64,000 nt of DNA, from positions 2,418,001 to 2,482,000 of the forward strand of contig JAPWFG010000025.1 of NCBI GenBank assembly GCA_028015205.1. The letters are read 5' to 3'. The notes below the pieces were generated by a model. That model ran no database searches. It was not told the DNA's origin and saw only the letters and a program-made list of their open reading frames with translations. Source of the stretch: Mytilisepta virgata (Eukaryota > Mollusca > Bivalvia > Mytilida > Mytilidae). Numbering within the stretch: the first letter of the stretch is position 1; every line of letters begins with the position of its first letter. Both the position numbers and the translations under genes were made by a program. Below are positions 50,123-62,037 of the stretch, one piece after another.

Positions 50123-50485
50123 TTAACAGTTTTCACATTTGTTAATTTCCTGAGTAAAAACGTTTACACCTGAAGATAAAGGAGTTTGAAAATGTGTAAA
50201 ACGTTTTAAGATGTTGCCTTTTTTATCCCTCATACTATTTGAATCTAAAGCCATTAGATCTGAAGTATGTCCAGTATCTTCACCAAATGTTCTTGAATTT
50301 TTTTGCCAACTATCTTTAGTTATGGTTGCGTCACACTTTGGTAAGGTTCTCGACGGTTCACTAGCAATATTGTTTTTTGAAGCTATATAATATAGGTTCA
50401 AGACAACATCAGAATCTTGATTACAGAATTTAGCTGGGAAGACAGAGCCCTCACTATTCCAGGCGTATATTAATGCTAGCGTCAA
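50123..50485 (-). pseudogene. RT/RNase H C-terminal fragment of the Ngaro-like element
   Basis: 120-aa frame with NLYYIASKNNIASEPSRTL, the RNase H-end signature, then DLMALDSNSMRD and TPLSSGVNVFTQEI, a tail characteristic of DIRS/Ngaro polyproteins. Upstream frames (to about 50,600) continue with NRKAQALLNLLSLF but are broken. Confidence 0.62.
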
Positions 50486-50600
50486 CGCGATATCCTTTAA
50501 TTTGATTTTTAAATAAACTCAGTAAATTTAGTAACGCTTGCGCCTTGCGGTTTTCTTGTAAGTTTAGATCATACAAATTCATATTTCTTATTTACCCCCG

Positions 50601-51620
50601 AATTACTTTGTATCATGTAGGAACATGTTTTCTATTGTGACGAGCCCTAAATGATTTTTATATTTACACACATATATGCAACAATTTGAAGAATGTACAT
50701 GTTTGGACCATATTTTTTTCATAATAATTATTAAAAGATTTCCATAATATTACAAAATGCACTTCAACCCCAAACTCCAAGCCCAGACTCTAACGCCAGA
50801 CGCCACTCCACACCCCACACAATGTACCATGGAAATGTGTTAAAAATTAGCGCCTCCAGCAACATTCAACAACTTTTACCATGTTATCAAAACAGTTACT
50901 GAGATCTCTCAATACACATTAATTATGATTGACTCCATCATAAATTACCGACCTTCATGACCGTACTACAAAATAAACACGGTAAAAAGAAATGAAAACG
51001 ATTTATCATGAAAATAATGCTTCAGAGGAACTTGTGTTAAAATCACCATCTCCCGCAGCGTCTAAGCACTCATACCGTGCTATCAAATATTTTACAGGTT
51101 CTTCAAAACACACGAACTCTAACTAACCTGAGAAATGACAACAATTAAAACTTTAAAAATCCATCATGATATCATGGAAATTTATTACCCAAATTAATTT
51201 TCCATATCATATATTAAATTTTCAGATACGTAATTTAAAAAAAAATTCGCATTATATCAATTAAATCATTCCTGATCATATCTGTTTAATAATTTCTTCA
51301 TTTCTTGTTAAAACTTCCACTATCATTTACGGATACGCATGACATACTATGTTTTAACAATATTTGAGAGGACAAAAAGATTTAATTTGTAATAAATTGC
51401 TTCGCTGAGCGCAGCTGGATACGACCGCAGAGCTCCAACCCTGAACAATTGGGGTAAAAATGGACACAATTTTCGCACTTGATACAGGTCTGAATTTGGA
51501 TTGTAATTAAATATTTGACACATAATAGGCTTCTGACACAGAATAACTGTAATCAAAGAACTTAGAATTGGTCATATGATTTGAATTTATATTCAGTTTT
51601 TTGCTTTTTGTGCAATACAA
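50601..51620. other. AT-rich intergenic DNA
   Basis: No gene or clear repeat recognised. The 5' part of the Ngaro-like element was looked for here and not seen. Confidence 0.45.
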
Positions 51621-51627
51621 TATGCTG

Positions 51628-51712
51628 TGGCGAATTGCCCCCCCCCCCCCAAAAAAAAAATAATTTACCCCTATTTTGCTTTTGTGCAATACACTATGAA
51701 GTTACACATTGA

Positions 51713-51744
<32 letters not shown>

Positions 51745-51860
51745 AAACAAAAAACAATAAAAATTATTGTAACCCCCCCTTTTTTTGCCAAAAAAAATTT
51801 CTGAAAACTGAAATGAGAAAAAAATTGCCCCCCCCCCAATTTCTCATTTACCCCCCCTAA
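51628..51860. repeat. Poly-C/poly-A low-complexity block
   Basis: Alternating C8-C13 and A7-A10 runs, with TTTTGCTTTTTGTGCAATAC and its near copy about 65 bp later. A translated frame here is an artefact. Confidence 0.8.
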
Positions 51861-51954
51861 ATTTTGTTTTCACCTCCCCCCATCCATGTCTTTTAATCGA
51901 ATCATACACATTTTACTTTAAATGTGTTTGGATTACCTCCCTTACACCAAGATA

Positions 51955-52265
51955 ATAACCAAAAATGCTTCTTGGGCCCTTTTTGGCCCCTAATTCTTAA
52001 ACTATTGGGACCAAAACTCCCAAAATCGATCCCAACCTTCCTTTTGTGGTCATAAACCTTGTGTTTAAATTTCATAGATTTATATTAACTTATACTAAAA
52101 TGATAAGGGAAAACCAAAAATGCTTATTGGGCCCTTTTTGGCCCCTAATTCTTAAACTGTTGGGACCAAAACTCCCAAAATCAATCCCAACCTTCCTGTT
52201 GTGGTCATAAACGACGACGCCAACGTCATACCAATACACGACCGCAAAATTTTTGCGGTCGTATA
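51955..52265 (+). repeat. Bivalve dispersed repeat, two tandem units of about 180 bp
   Basis: GGGCCCTTTTTGGCCCCTAA and CTTAAACT(A/G)TTGGGACC occur twice; the block ends in CGACCGCAAAATTTTTGCGG + TCGTAT, a palindrome. I recall this repeat from several bivalve genomes. Confidence 0.7.
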
Positions 52266-53327
52266 AAAAACAGGAAGAATGACAATCTTTTATGCCTTAT
52301 TAGAAACTAAGGCATGGTGCATGGATAAATTATTAATAATTATTAAAAGATTTCCATGTTGCCGTCTCCCGCTCTTTTTTTCTATGTTATAATAATGATT
52401 ATTTTGTCAAATCTTTACTTATTTAATGCGTTCTTGACCTGCTTGAATTTCCAATAAGGAATCTAGGTGTAAGGATCGATCGATCGGCTCTGAGTTAGTA
52501 TAAAGTGTCGAAGTGGGATGATATGTCTTCCTGCAGACTGTTACCCTGTGAGCTAGCACTTTAAAAGTCCGGCTCATTGTGTCAATCTTGTACAAAGCAA
52601 TGGTCATATTCATTATCATATCAACATGTCTTGACATGCACCTTGGTTGTCACTGGACGTTAAACAATAATTTATCCATCTATCCAATGAGTAATATCCG
52701 GTGACGTGTCAAGTCAGATTTGGGTTCAATTCAAGGAAAGTGCTCTTGATACATATGACACAGATTTGTATTTCTTTCTCTAATAAGATTTGAAATACAA
52801 TATTCTTGCTACTCCAAAACCAAAATTAATGAACTAATTAAGAATGTTTATTATCACTTTAAACAGGATGCAATGACAATTCACGTCTTTTTATGAGATT
52901 AAAATATTACAGGTGTACCTGCTTATAACTGGCTTACGGTTGTATTGTATATCTTATGTATGACATTAGTTAGTATATAACGTTGGCGTCTAACATATTC
53001 TAAAAGAAAATCTGCATATTACTTCCTGTCACATGATTGAACCGTTGAAGATGCTTTGTCTAACTAAAAAGAACCGCAAATGATCAATAAATTCACAACG
53101 AAACGACTATCAATATTGTCAACACATAATTGGAGATTTCTTTTATCAAATAAAATTTGGATTACACATTTTTTAATCCAGCACGAGAGAAATAAACAAC
53201 AATTACGAATTCTGGCCATATAATGTGAATGTAACAAAACTTATAATTTGGTTTAATTCATCCGACACCTTATAATTTATAAATAAAATATATGCATTGT
53301 TATGATATTGTATTATTATATTTAGTT
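52266..53327. other. AT-rich intergenic DNA
   Basis: Only a fragment (52,640-52,676, minus) of the 9.6-kb dispersed repeat is recognisable, by GTTTAACGTCCAGTG read inverted. Confidence 0.45.
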
Positions 53328-53932
53328 TGTTATGATATTGTAATTATTACATTATTTATCTTGGCCTAATTTGTTTTGTGTGGCCTTATAACATGTAAAG
53401 TATGTTTACATAATATTTATAGTTGTTTACCAAATAATTTTATAACTGCGCAGTTTAGAAATCACTGGAACGATAATAGATACTGATGGAATGACTAGAA
53501 CTTTCTATTTGACTTACGTAATAATTCTGGGGTAATTCAAACTTCTACCGTATTCACGAAGTTTCCGTTCTACAGTATATATACGGACAAGAAAGTTAGA
53601 CTTTCAGAGAGCAGAACGTGTTGGACCAGACATTCTTGTGTTCTCAGCTGTTGGATTTATTTACGTTTCACACATCATCCTTGACATACTTTTATTTACG
53701 TTACATCATACTAGATTGTGACTGATTGGATATAATATTCCGTTTGGATTCCCGCAACAGTGACGAGGAGAATTCCGGATTAGGAAAAGACGAAGGATTT
53801 TGAACAGTTAAGTTGACATTTTAGTTTGTGTAATATTTTTTGGTAAACTTGTATATAATAAATCTTGTTAAATTTTATTATTGATTTGTGTCTTTTGTTG
53901 GCTACAATTTAAAAGTGATTTCGGCCGTAACA
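53328..53932 (+). mobile_element. Possible solo LTR (605 bp)
   Basis: Begins TGTTATGATATTG and ends CCGTAACA (TG...CA with short inverted ends). Internally it has CAGTATATATACGG (TATA-like, 53,573) followed by an RNA-start-like GAGAGCAGAACG, and ATAATAAATC (53,858) as a polyadenylation-like signal. No target duplication, primer site or polyprotein was found, so the call rests on internal layout. Confidence 0.4.
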
Positions 53933-54084
53933 GCGTACCAAGATGTGGAAAATAGGCAGTCAACAGAAAATACACGAAAGTTAATGCAATTTTCTATAAT
54001 AAAATACGTCATCAATTTAGATTAATCTGCATAATATCATTAAGCAAAAATATGCAAATCTATTCATTTGTTCCATTATTATTT

Positions 54085-56815
54085 AAGTCTCCCAAACGAA
54101 GTGGGAGACTTATAGATTTTGATTTGCGATTTTTATCGAACGTTTTTTTTTTTTTTCTTCTCTCCGATTTTGTTCGTCCGAGTTCTCAATAACCGTCAGA
54201 GATTTGGATTTGAGATGTTCTAGGATGAAAGATCAATGTTTCTAGATGTTCCTAATGCTACTCATTTTTGATGGGGGTCATAGACGTATAATGAGGAGTT
54301 CAAAAAGGCTATGGGTCTACTATAAGACCCTGTTTGGAATTTTTTTCATCAAAAAACTCTACGAAAGTGATCAATAACAATCTCATATCATATATTTTAT
54401 TGAACACTATGTCAACACAAATTAAATGACATATACCTCGTTCCTCTAGCGGCCACCCTCCCCCTCCCCCCCCCTAAAGTCGATAATTTTGAAAATTTTC
54501 ATATGAGATTAAAATCCATAGCTTTAAATCATATATTTTATTATTCTCCGTAACAAGACACATTAAATGACATGTACCTCATTCCTTCAGTAGGGTGATC
54601 CTCACCCCCATAAATCAATAATATCCAATTATCTCATAAACCATTAAAATCCTCAGCCCTAAACCATATATTGTCTTATTTCCCATGGTAGGACGCGTCA
54701 AATGACGCTTACCTCGCTTTTCCGGAGGGTTATCACCACTCACAACAAATCAATAATGTTTAATCATCTTATAAACCGTTACAATTCCCACACCTAAACC
54801 ATATATTTTCTTATTCCCCATGGTAAGACGCGTCAAATGACACATACCCCGCTTCCCCAGGGGGTTATCACCAGTACCATCGAATCAATAATGTTCCATT
54901 ATCTCACAAATCGTTAAAATCCTCACCCTTAAACCATATATTTTCTTATTTCCCATGGTAAGACGCACCAACGGACACATACCTCACTTCCCCAGGAGGA
55001 TATATCACCACTCCCATCAAGTCAATAATGTTCAATTATCTCATAAACCGTTAAAATCACCACCCTAAACCATATATTGTCTTATTCCTCATGATAAGAC
55101 GCACCAAATGGCACATACTTCACTTGCCCATGGGGTTATCACCACTCCAATCAAATCAATAATGTTCAATTATCTAGTACATTTTCTACGGTCAAGCGCG
55201 ACGTCATAATGATGAAACGGCATAATAGCGGCGCTGAGAGCGATGCGTATAAACAATACCGTGATTCCCCTTTGAATGATACATACCGCATTACCCAATG
55301 TGCGTCATTCTGGCCCCCTTAAACCAAATATCTTGAATTATATAAAAGTCTAAAATCTGTAAGAAACCCGACACGTAAACCGTATATTTTCTTATTCCTC
55401 ATGACTAAACGCATGAACTGATATATACCTCATTTACCCAAGTCTTCATCCCCACCCCCTCAAATCAGTAGTCTTAATTATTTCTTAAAGCATTGAAATC
55501 CATACCCCAAAATCATATGTTTTCTTTTTCCCATTATAAGACAAATTGTTTGATAAAAACCTAACACTCCACCAAAAGGAGGAGGGGATGTCATCCTCGC
55601 CCCTCAAATTAATATTTTTTCATTATTTCAAATCCGTAAAAACGTTTATCCCTTTATCACGTTTTAATACACAATGTTTAAATCTTATAAACCACATGTA
55701 TTTCTAATTGCCTATTAGGAGACACAATAAATGATTTTACATTTTATTCCCTCGTAAAAAATCAACAAAAGACATTGATATCCTTGGCCCTTAATAAAAC
55801 ATTTTTATTCTTTGTAAAAAGCTCAGATATCCTTAGAGTTCATGTCCCACCCCTTAAACATTGGATGTATAATCAGTGTTTCTGAATAGCTTTGAAACTG
55901 CTGGCCGGAATCATCATTATGCTCATGACAATACCTAGTGAATGCAAAATTGGTATTGTTCGCGGAAGAAAATACATTGTTATATATCATAAAAAAATTC
56001 TTAAATAATATTTTATGCTAAACTGTATTGGTCTAACTTTTTTATTTTTTGTCTGATTTCATGGGGCTTGTTTATTATGTTTATTATTATGTTTTGTATA
56101 TTATTGCTGGAAACAGGTTCTTTCGATTCGTTTTTGTCTATATTTGTTATCGCTTTTGAGATATAAGGTGACGCGCTTTTTTTTTGAAACTTTTTAATAC
56201 TTCATCGGATTTGATGATTTTTTTAATGATTCCTCACGAAAAACTCAACAAAAGTTACTGCAGAATTTTATTTTGTATCTTTCACCAAAACAAACAAAAT
56301 TTTATCGGGTGAATGTGCAACTCAATTATTTTTTATTAGTAATGTGGTGTTTTATCTTTTAATTATTCTATTTTCTGTCCTTACATCATATTGTAGATTT
56401 AATATAATATTGATACAAGGAAGACACCAATGTATCAGACAAAATATGTAATAATAGATATTATTTCATTTGCTTGGTCATAATTTAAAAACATGTCTTC
56501 TTCTGTTGCAAATGAAACCTAATTCATTTTATAACACCATACAATAAAATCAGTTCATGTAAACAGTTCTGAAATTTTGGGATATATATCTGTCAATGCA
56601 GCATGTCGACAAGCAAAAGTTGATCAAATGTGACAATGTATGACTGTAAAAATTGGGTAACAAAATATATCCATATCACGATTTTCAAGTTACCTCTCCA
56701 TTAAGTATGCAAAAACTTTATAGGAACATTTCCCAATTTCAGTCTCTGAAAAACAAATAATTTATTGAATACAATGTAGGCATTCGAGATATCAGTTACT
56801 TCGTTTGGGAGACTT
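54085..56815. mobile_element. Repeat unit bounded by 18-bp inverted ends
   Basis: AAGTCTCCCAAACGAAGT at 54,085-54,102 is perfectly inverted at 56,798-56,815. The interior holds a minisatellite and AT-rich non-coding DNA. The left end is itself partly palindromic (GTCTCCC...GGGAGAC). No target duplication is evident. Confidence 0.5.
54395..55600. repeat. 135-bp minisatellite array
   Basis: ACCATATATT(G/T)TCTTATT-type anchors fall at 54,528, 54,663, 54,798, 54,933 and 55,069, spacing 135-136 bp; degenerate units follow at about 55,378 and 55,511. Each unit carries CCCATGGTAAGACGC and a C-rich ATCACCACTCCC segment. One unit near 55,178-55,300 is interrupted by a GC-richer insertion. Confidence 0.85.
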
Positions 56816-57068
56816 CGTAATAGTTCACTGTTACAGTTATTTCTCGTTATTCTTTAGTCAATGGTTTATTATTCGTAACACACAGCAATTTCATTTTTAT
56901 TTTTTTTACTTTTTGGAACTTATTTACTGTGAGGTTTTGCAATAGGCAGTAATTTTTCCTCAGTACTACAGCAACTGAATAAACTGCAATGTATGTAATT
57001 AAGTTATGGATTAACGTGAAAATCTTTGATGTAATAAACAGGACTAACAATAGACACTTCTTTTTCAG

Positions 57069-57377
57069 CATCACCAACATGCTTAAAGACTGATCACTGG
57101 ATTAAAAACAACATAGGTCTAATCGGGATTCATTTGTTTTCTTCCCTAATTTTTGGTCGCAAAGAAATTGTGTGGTCCTGGCAGAAAGATAGTAAATTAA
57201 TCAACGAAACAAATACCAAATATTCATCTCAAATGTTGCTTCCAAGGCCTTCCCGGGGAATGTTTATCTTGCAACTACAAGTAAATCAATTGAATTAAAA
57301 TGACTATGGAAACTATACAGCAATCGTTTCCGCCTTTTATGGAAATACCACGTGTGCTTTTAGATTTCAAGGGCAAG
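57069..57377 (+). pseudogene. Ig-like domain exon with an in-frame stop
   Basis: 309 nt between acceptor TTTTTCAG and donor GTAAGC, phase 1-1, the usual format of an Ig exon. It encodes PTCLKTDHW, IVWSWQKDS (core Trp), YSSQMLLP, then NDYGNYTAIVS (the D-x-G-x-Y motif) and TTCAFRFQG. TAA at 57,296-57,298 interrupts it just before NDYGNYT, and the residue where the second Ig Cys normally sits is Ala. It is probably a dead exon, or an allele or error if the stop is not real. It may belong with the exon at 63,738, but no connecting exon was found. Confidence 0.6.
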
Positions 57378-58399
57378 GTAAGCATATACCTCACCAAAGT
57401 ATTTTTTGTATTTTTTGCGGAATTTCATATCTTCTTCTGATATCATGCAAAGAGGAAATTGATAACAGGTCATCGATGACTCGACAGCCAGTTAATAGCT
57501 ACCGACAAAAGACGGATACAACAGGTAAATTACTAATCTAACGACATTTTAAAATGACGGACAGTTCCAATTCCAAAAAGACTACTCAGTGAATATCTGA
57601 ACAGTATTACTACGAAAATACCATTTTTGTTTCGCTTGATGAATGTACGACAACACCCACCCCTCCCCCTTCTCACCCCAACCCCCTCCCATCCCACCCC
57701 CTTGAGCAAGGATACTTTTGTGTCCTAAAAACTGCTTAAAAAACTCGACGTCAATGAACCCTGAAAGGTTAACGCTGAACAGACGAACCACAACTTATGT
57801 TCTTGGTTAACATATAGATGATTAAATGAAATACTTCAATGACAACTTTTACAATTTACGTCAGTGATTTTGTGCATTTTTTCAATTCTCTTTACAAACT
57901 CTGTGGTAATTTCATATTCCGTAATTACTGACAACCACTTCGAATGCAGTATTCCAGAACATATGAAAAAGAAATATACATTCTATTTTCGTCAGATATT
58001 TCAAGTTTAAACATACATAAAATGTGGAATAAACAAATAAATTATTCAGTGTCATGTAAAACATTAAAATCAGCATCATATTTTTCTACTTCTTTAAACA
58101 CAGTATAAACAGTAAATCTAAGAATAATTGACAAGTAAGCAACACGTTTCTCAAATTCTATTTTATCACTACATATAATACATACCGTTTCATTTCAATC
58201 TTTGTTTTCATACCTCCCCGTTTCCAGTCTACGAGGAGCAACCCGGTATCTGAATTTACAAACAGTGGATCGATATCTTAAATATCATTCAGTACCCTAA
58301 TTAACTTTGTATGAACTTTTTACCATCTTTCATTACATAACTTTTAATTGCCAATTCCGTTTTATATGTGTCAAATATAACTTCTTTGAGATCAAGTTT
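57378..58399. other. AT-rich stretch with a C-rich block
   Basis: C-rich CCCACCCCTCCCCCTTC-type block at 57,652-57,712; otherwise nothing recognised. Confidence 0.45.
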
Positions 58400-58442
58400 G
58401 ATGCACAAGGTGTGCACATTTCGTCGATTTACAACTCATCAG
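58400..58442 (-). ncRNA. Hammerhead-like motif, copy C
   Basis: Minus strand: CTGATGA, GTTG-loop-CGAC stem II (with one G-U pair), GAAA, TG, then a TGCACACCTTGTGCA hairpin and TC. All core bases except a convincing stem I are present. Stem II varies from copy A while still pairing. Confidence 0.45.
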
Positions 58443-59149
58443 TTGTGCTTAAGGCCTAAAATGTTGACATCCAAAAGGTTGAAGGGCCATTCAAAATTAC
58501 CACAATGACCAAAATAAATTCTTCCACCTGATTAATTCTTACTTTACAAATAATATTATTTAAATTAACGTAAACCTCAGTATACGCAATGTAACGGGTG
58601 TCGTAAGCTCGGCAGGAGATGCTACCGATGTTACACCTGGTTTCCCTGTGGGGGTAACATTGAAAGTAATTTAGTTTTGTCTCGTCTTGTTTTACATTTC
58701 TTCAGTTTTCTGTGTTTAATACATCTTTTTGATGTATTATATTTTAGTGTTAGTTCTCCTTGTGAATGAATTCGTTCCAACTTGTAGTGTGACGAGTGTT
58801 TCGATAGGAGCAGGACATTTTTAATCTACCGAAGCAACTTATGTCACTCTCGTTTTTAGTGGGAGTTTACATTGCCATTGATTAAGTTTCTGAGTTGTCT
58901 TGTTCTTTTTTTATTAGTTAACTATATGCTTTTTCAGTTATACATGTATCATTGCGGCGTTTGTTTGCTGTGTTCCATTCTCATGACTCTCTTCGAATAT
59001 ACAGACTTTTCAAACTGTTTTATCGCTTCGTATTGTTTTGCCGATATTCTCTAAAATTACAAATTACTCTGTTAAACAATTTTTTTCTCATTGAAATAAG
59101 AAGCATTTCTATAGCATCAATTAAAAATTATATTAAACGAAAACCCAGA
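58443..59149. other. Intergenic or intronic DNA, no gene recognised
   Basis: GTAACGGGTGTCGTAAGCTC and GATGTTACACCTGG near 58,590-58,650 look like part of a dispersed repeat; the rest is AT-rich. Confidence 0.4.
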
Positions 59150-60095
59150 ATGATCGTCGAGATTCATTATCCGAAGTTCGAAATTCAAAATTTGGAATCC
59201 GACTTTCGAGATATCTTACGTGTTTCGAAATACGAAATTTGAGATTCAGTATCGAAAGTTCGAAATTCAACAACCTATCAGAGGAAATCTTCCGTAAGGT
59301 TGTGAATAATATTTGGCCAATGAAAATTGTATACACGTTATTAATGAAGAATTACAAGAAATTGTATCTAGTAGCAGAATGTTCTTAGAATTATCTCACA
59401 TTTTCTACATATATGGGTTTTACTGTACAAGCCCATATTTAAGTTGATATCCACATTAGATAGAAAAACAAACGGCAAAAATACGGGGATTAATACTGAA
59501 GTGAATTATCTATACTAAAAACCATGGGAAACTTAACTAAACTATGAGCGTATAAAGCAAAATTTATATTGATTTAATATAGATTCTTCTTTTAAAAACA
59601 TTCTATTATTAGGTAATTCTTAAATTTTTCAATTGAAAACTTGTAAATGAGTTTCTATAAAGATATCAATAATAATATCAATGTTTTAGTTATACACACA
59701 TGTTATAGTACACAGAAAACGTGTACAACTACAATCATGTATTTATAATTATACACGTGCTTTTGAATCGAACTAAAACATTCCTTTCATATATAGCAAA
59801 ACCCATAAATGTAAAAAAAAAAAAAGTAAGATGATTCAAACACCATTCTCCTACTTTGTCTAGATATTTCGTAAAATTCTTCATTAATGACTTGTAAACG
59901 AGTTCTTATCGAAAAATGGAAAGAAGCACCAATGTTCTTCTCATAGCTATCTCTGTAGTTTAAATTTATTTCGTTGGCCAAATACATCACATCTTTGAAT
60001 CGTTACTTTGATTGGTTAATCTAGATGCTAAATTTTAAATCTCAAATTTAAGATATCGGATATCCCATTTTGAATTTCGAATTTGACAGTACACC
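59150..60095. mobile_element. Large fold-back element of about 0.95 kb
   Basis: Left arm (59,150-59,440) and right arm (59,780-60,095) are inverted copies: TTTGGCCAA, CATTAATGAAGAATT, a CTAG...AGTAG block and TATGGGTTTT-type blocks match in order. The outer arms consist of TTCGAAATT/AATCTCAAAT repeats shared with 29.85 kb. No coding capacity. Confidence 0.65.
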
Positions 60096-61900
60096 TCGAA
60101 CAGTGTCTAAAAGCACATGACTGGATGCTTCCAGCCCATACCCCTGTTAATTGAATCGTTGGGGTATGCTTGCCTACTCCCATAAAATAGCTTGGCTGCA
60201 TCATAAATTTTTACCGACCGAACAATCCCATCGTATATATAAACTCAAAGACGAACTTGCAGAATTTTGCAACCGCTCTTGTCATTTCAACAAATCTAAA
60301 TATTATATCAACAGTAAACCAAAGTACCGAGAGCTTGATACAATGTATATTTGTTGACAATCATATAAAATCAGGTGTTCTGTTTGTTGTACATATTGAC
60401 TTTTCAAATGAACAACCTTAATTGTACTTAAATTCACATTAAGAACTTTTTTCTAAGACCATATATTAAGAGTATTTAAAAGCAACTGTCATGACTGTAG
60501 ATAATTTTCCCTTTAAGCAATTAACGCTGTGTCATCTGCATACAGCAAAATAGACACTTTGTCAGTCTGAATGTTTAAACCAACACTAACTGCTCTAATT
60601 TGGGTTAATTAACACTTTATGAATATATGAAATAATAGTGATAAAAAACACCCTTGACTTTAATTGTACGCAAAACATGTACTAAGTTCATTTAGATCTG
60701 CACATAATAAATTTTTGTTGATTGTACAAATAAAAAAATCAACAAATACAACAATTTTCGTAATTTTCTTGACTCATTAACAGAAGTGAGCGAACTAATG
60801 TGATGTAATTAATACGAAACCCAGTCTAATCATCATGTTTTATCTCCCTTAAGCTTGTCTCCAACCATATATTATTCAACATACTACAGTGTAATTTGTA
60901 AGGTTTGGTATGCGGTAAAACCTGGTTTAACCCACCATTCTCATATAAATGCCTGTACCAAGTCAATAGTATGACTGTTGCTTTCCAGTTATTTTGGGAG
61001 TTTGCTTGTCTCCCGCCCAGTTTTTTTTACTTTGATTATGACATTTTTCTTGGAGTTCCAAGTTTTGTTATGAAACTTTATTTAAAACAGTTATTTGAAA
61101 TGGTACTTAAAACATGTAACAATAAAAAGGACAAATATACCTAGGGAGCAAATCAAAAAACCTAATCCATTGGACAGACAAACTATTTGTTGGAAGTTCA
61201 ACAGGAATTACAATGCACTTTGCATTCGTTAATTTCACAATCTAAAACTCTAACCGAAGGAATAATTTTATCCCTTTAAGAATTATAATTTAATAAAAAG
61301 TTTTCCATTTATTCGATACTACATTTTCTCATTGTTCACACTCAACACAAATTTTGTGTTTTTTCAAAACTCCAGGGGTCGCTGCTTTAAATATAAATCT
61401 TTTGATTGCGATACCAATGTTGTCTTTTAGCTTTCAACACTTTTTTCACAATTTTACGCTTACTTACATTCATTTATAGATGATATTTGTTATTTCGAAC
61501 TAGATTTTTGCTCTGAATGCAAATACGTTCGAATTCGCAGACCCCATTCCTCAAATTAGTTAGCTCGTCGTTCCACAAAGGTTTCTTAATTCGCCTAAGT
61601 TTGTAACTAAGAGAATGTTTTCCTTTAATTTTGTGTTTCAATAATTTTAAATTCATTTCACTGTGTATAATATTAGCAAAGACTTTGTATCAGCTTAAAT
61701 ATTTGCAAAAAAAGCTCAAAGTTGTTGATAAACTGATTTAACTCATCTACAGTCACTTCATCCGATATGCAATCGTATGCCCTTTCATCAGACATCCAAT
61801 AGTTATGTAGATTACAAGTATCAAATGGTACCGCTTCAGTTATGTTCTTTTCCTCTCGAGTGTCAGTCAAATGTCAACACAATTGCGAATGTGCTCATAG
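60096..61900. other. Repeat-rich AT DNA, no gene recognised
   Basis: A dispersed repeat around 60,905-61,080 (CCTGGTTTAACCCACCATTC, ACCAAGTCAATAGTATGACT) resembles common mussel repeat tails. No exon was identified, although an exon linking 57.4 and 63.7 kb could be hidden here. Confidence 0.4.
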
Positions 61901-62037
61901 TCCTCTACTTTGGCTATTTTGTCAATAACGTTTTGTGCTCACAGTCACAGATGAAACTCTCGTACCCCAATTTATACACCGATGACATTCACTAGGCAGG
62001 AAGTCCTTGATGACCACAAGACCGTTCTTCACTAAGG

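Larger units (their letters stand above)
47158..50600 (-). mobile_element. Decayed Ngaro/DIRS-like tyrosine-recombinase retrotransposon
   Basis: Minus-strand order is RNase H tail (50.5-50.1 kb), SGNH-hydrolase-like ORF (49.86-49.45 kb), tyrosine recombinase C-terminus (about 48.3-47.88 kb), then two 74-bp direct repeats. Ngaro elements are known to combine these protein modules and to end in split direct repeats. The reverse-transcriptase core and the 5' A1 repeat were not found, and several frames are broken, so this copy is 5'-truncated and inactive. Confidence 0.62.

Noticed and set aside
51627..51860. Pro/Lys-rich 77-aa frame
   Set aside because: Direct translation of alternating poly-C and poly-A tracts.
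53352..53392. GTGTGGCCTTATAAC as the missing partner end of the orphan repeat at 31,145
   Set aside because: Similarity is limited to about 12 bp, and a 22-kb element spanning LRR exons is implausible.
57470..57520. A small exon after the Ig exon, ending at GATACAACAG|GTAAAT
   Set aside because: Possible acceptors give either immediate stops or a phase that does not match the phase 1 donor of the Ig exon.
57582..57791. Gly-rich minus-strand frame
   Set aside because: Translation of a C-rich low-complexity block on the opposite strand.
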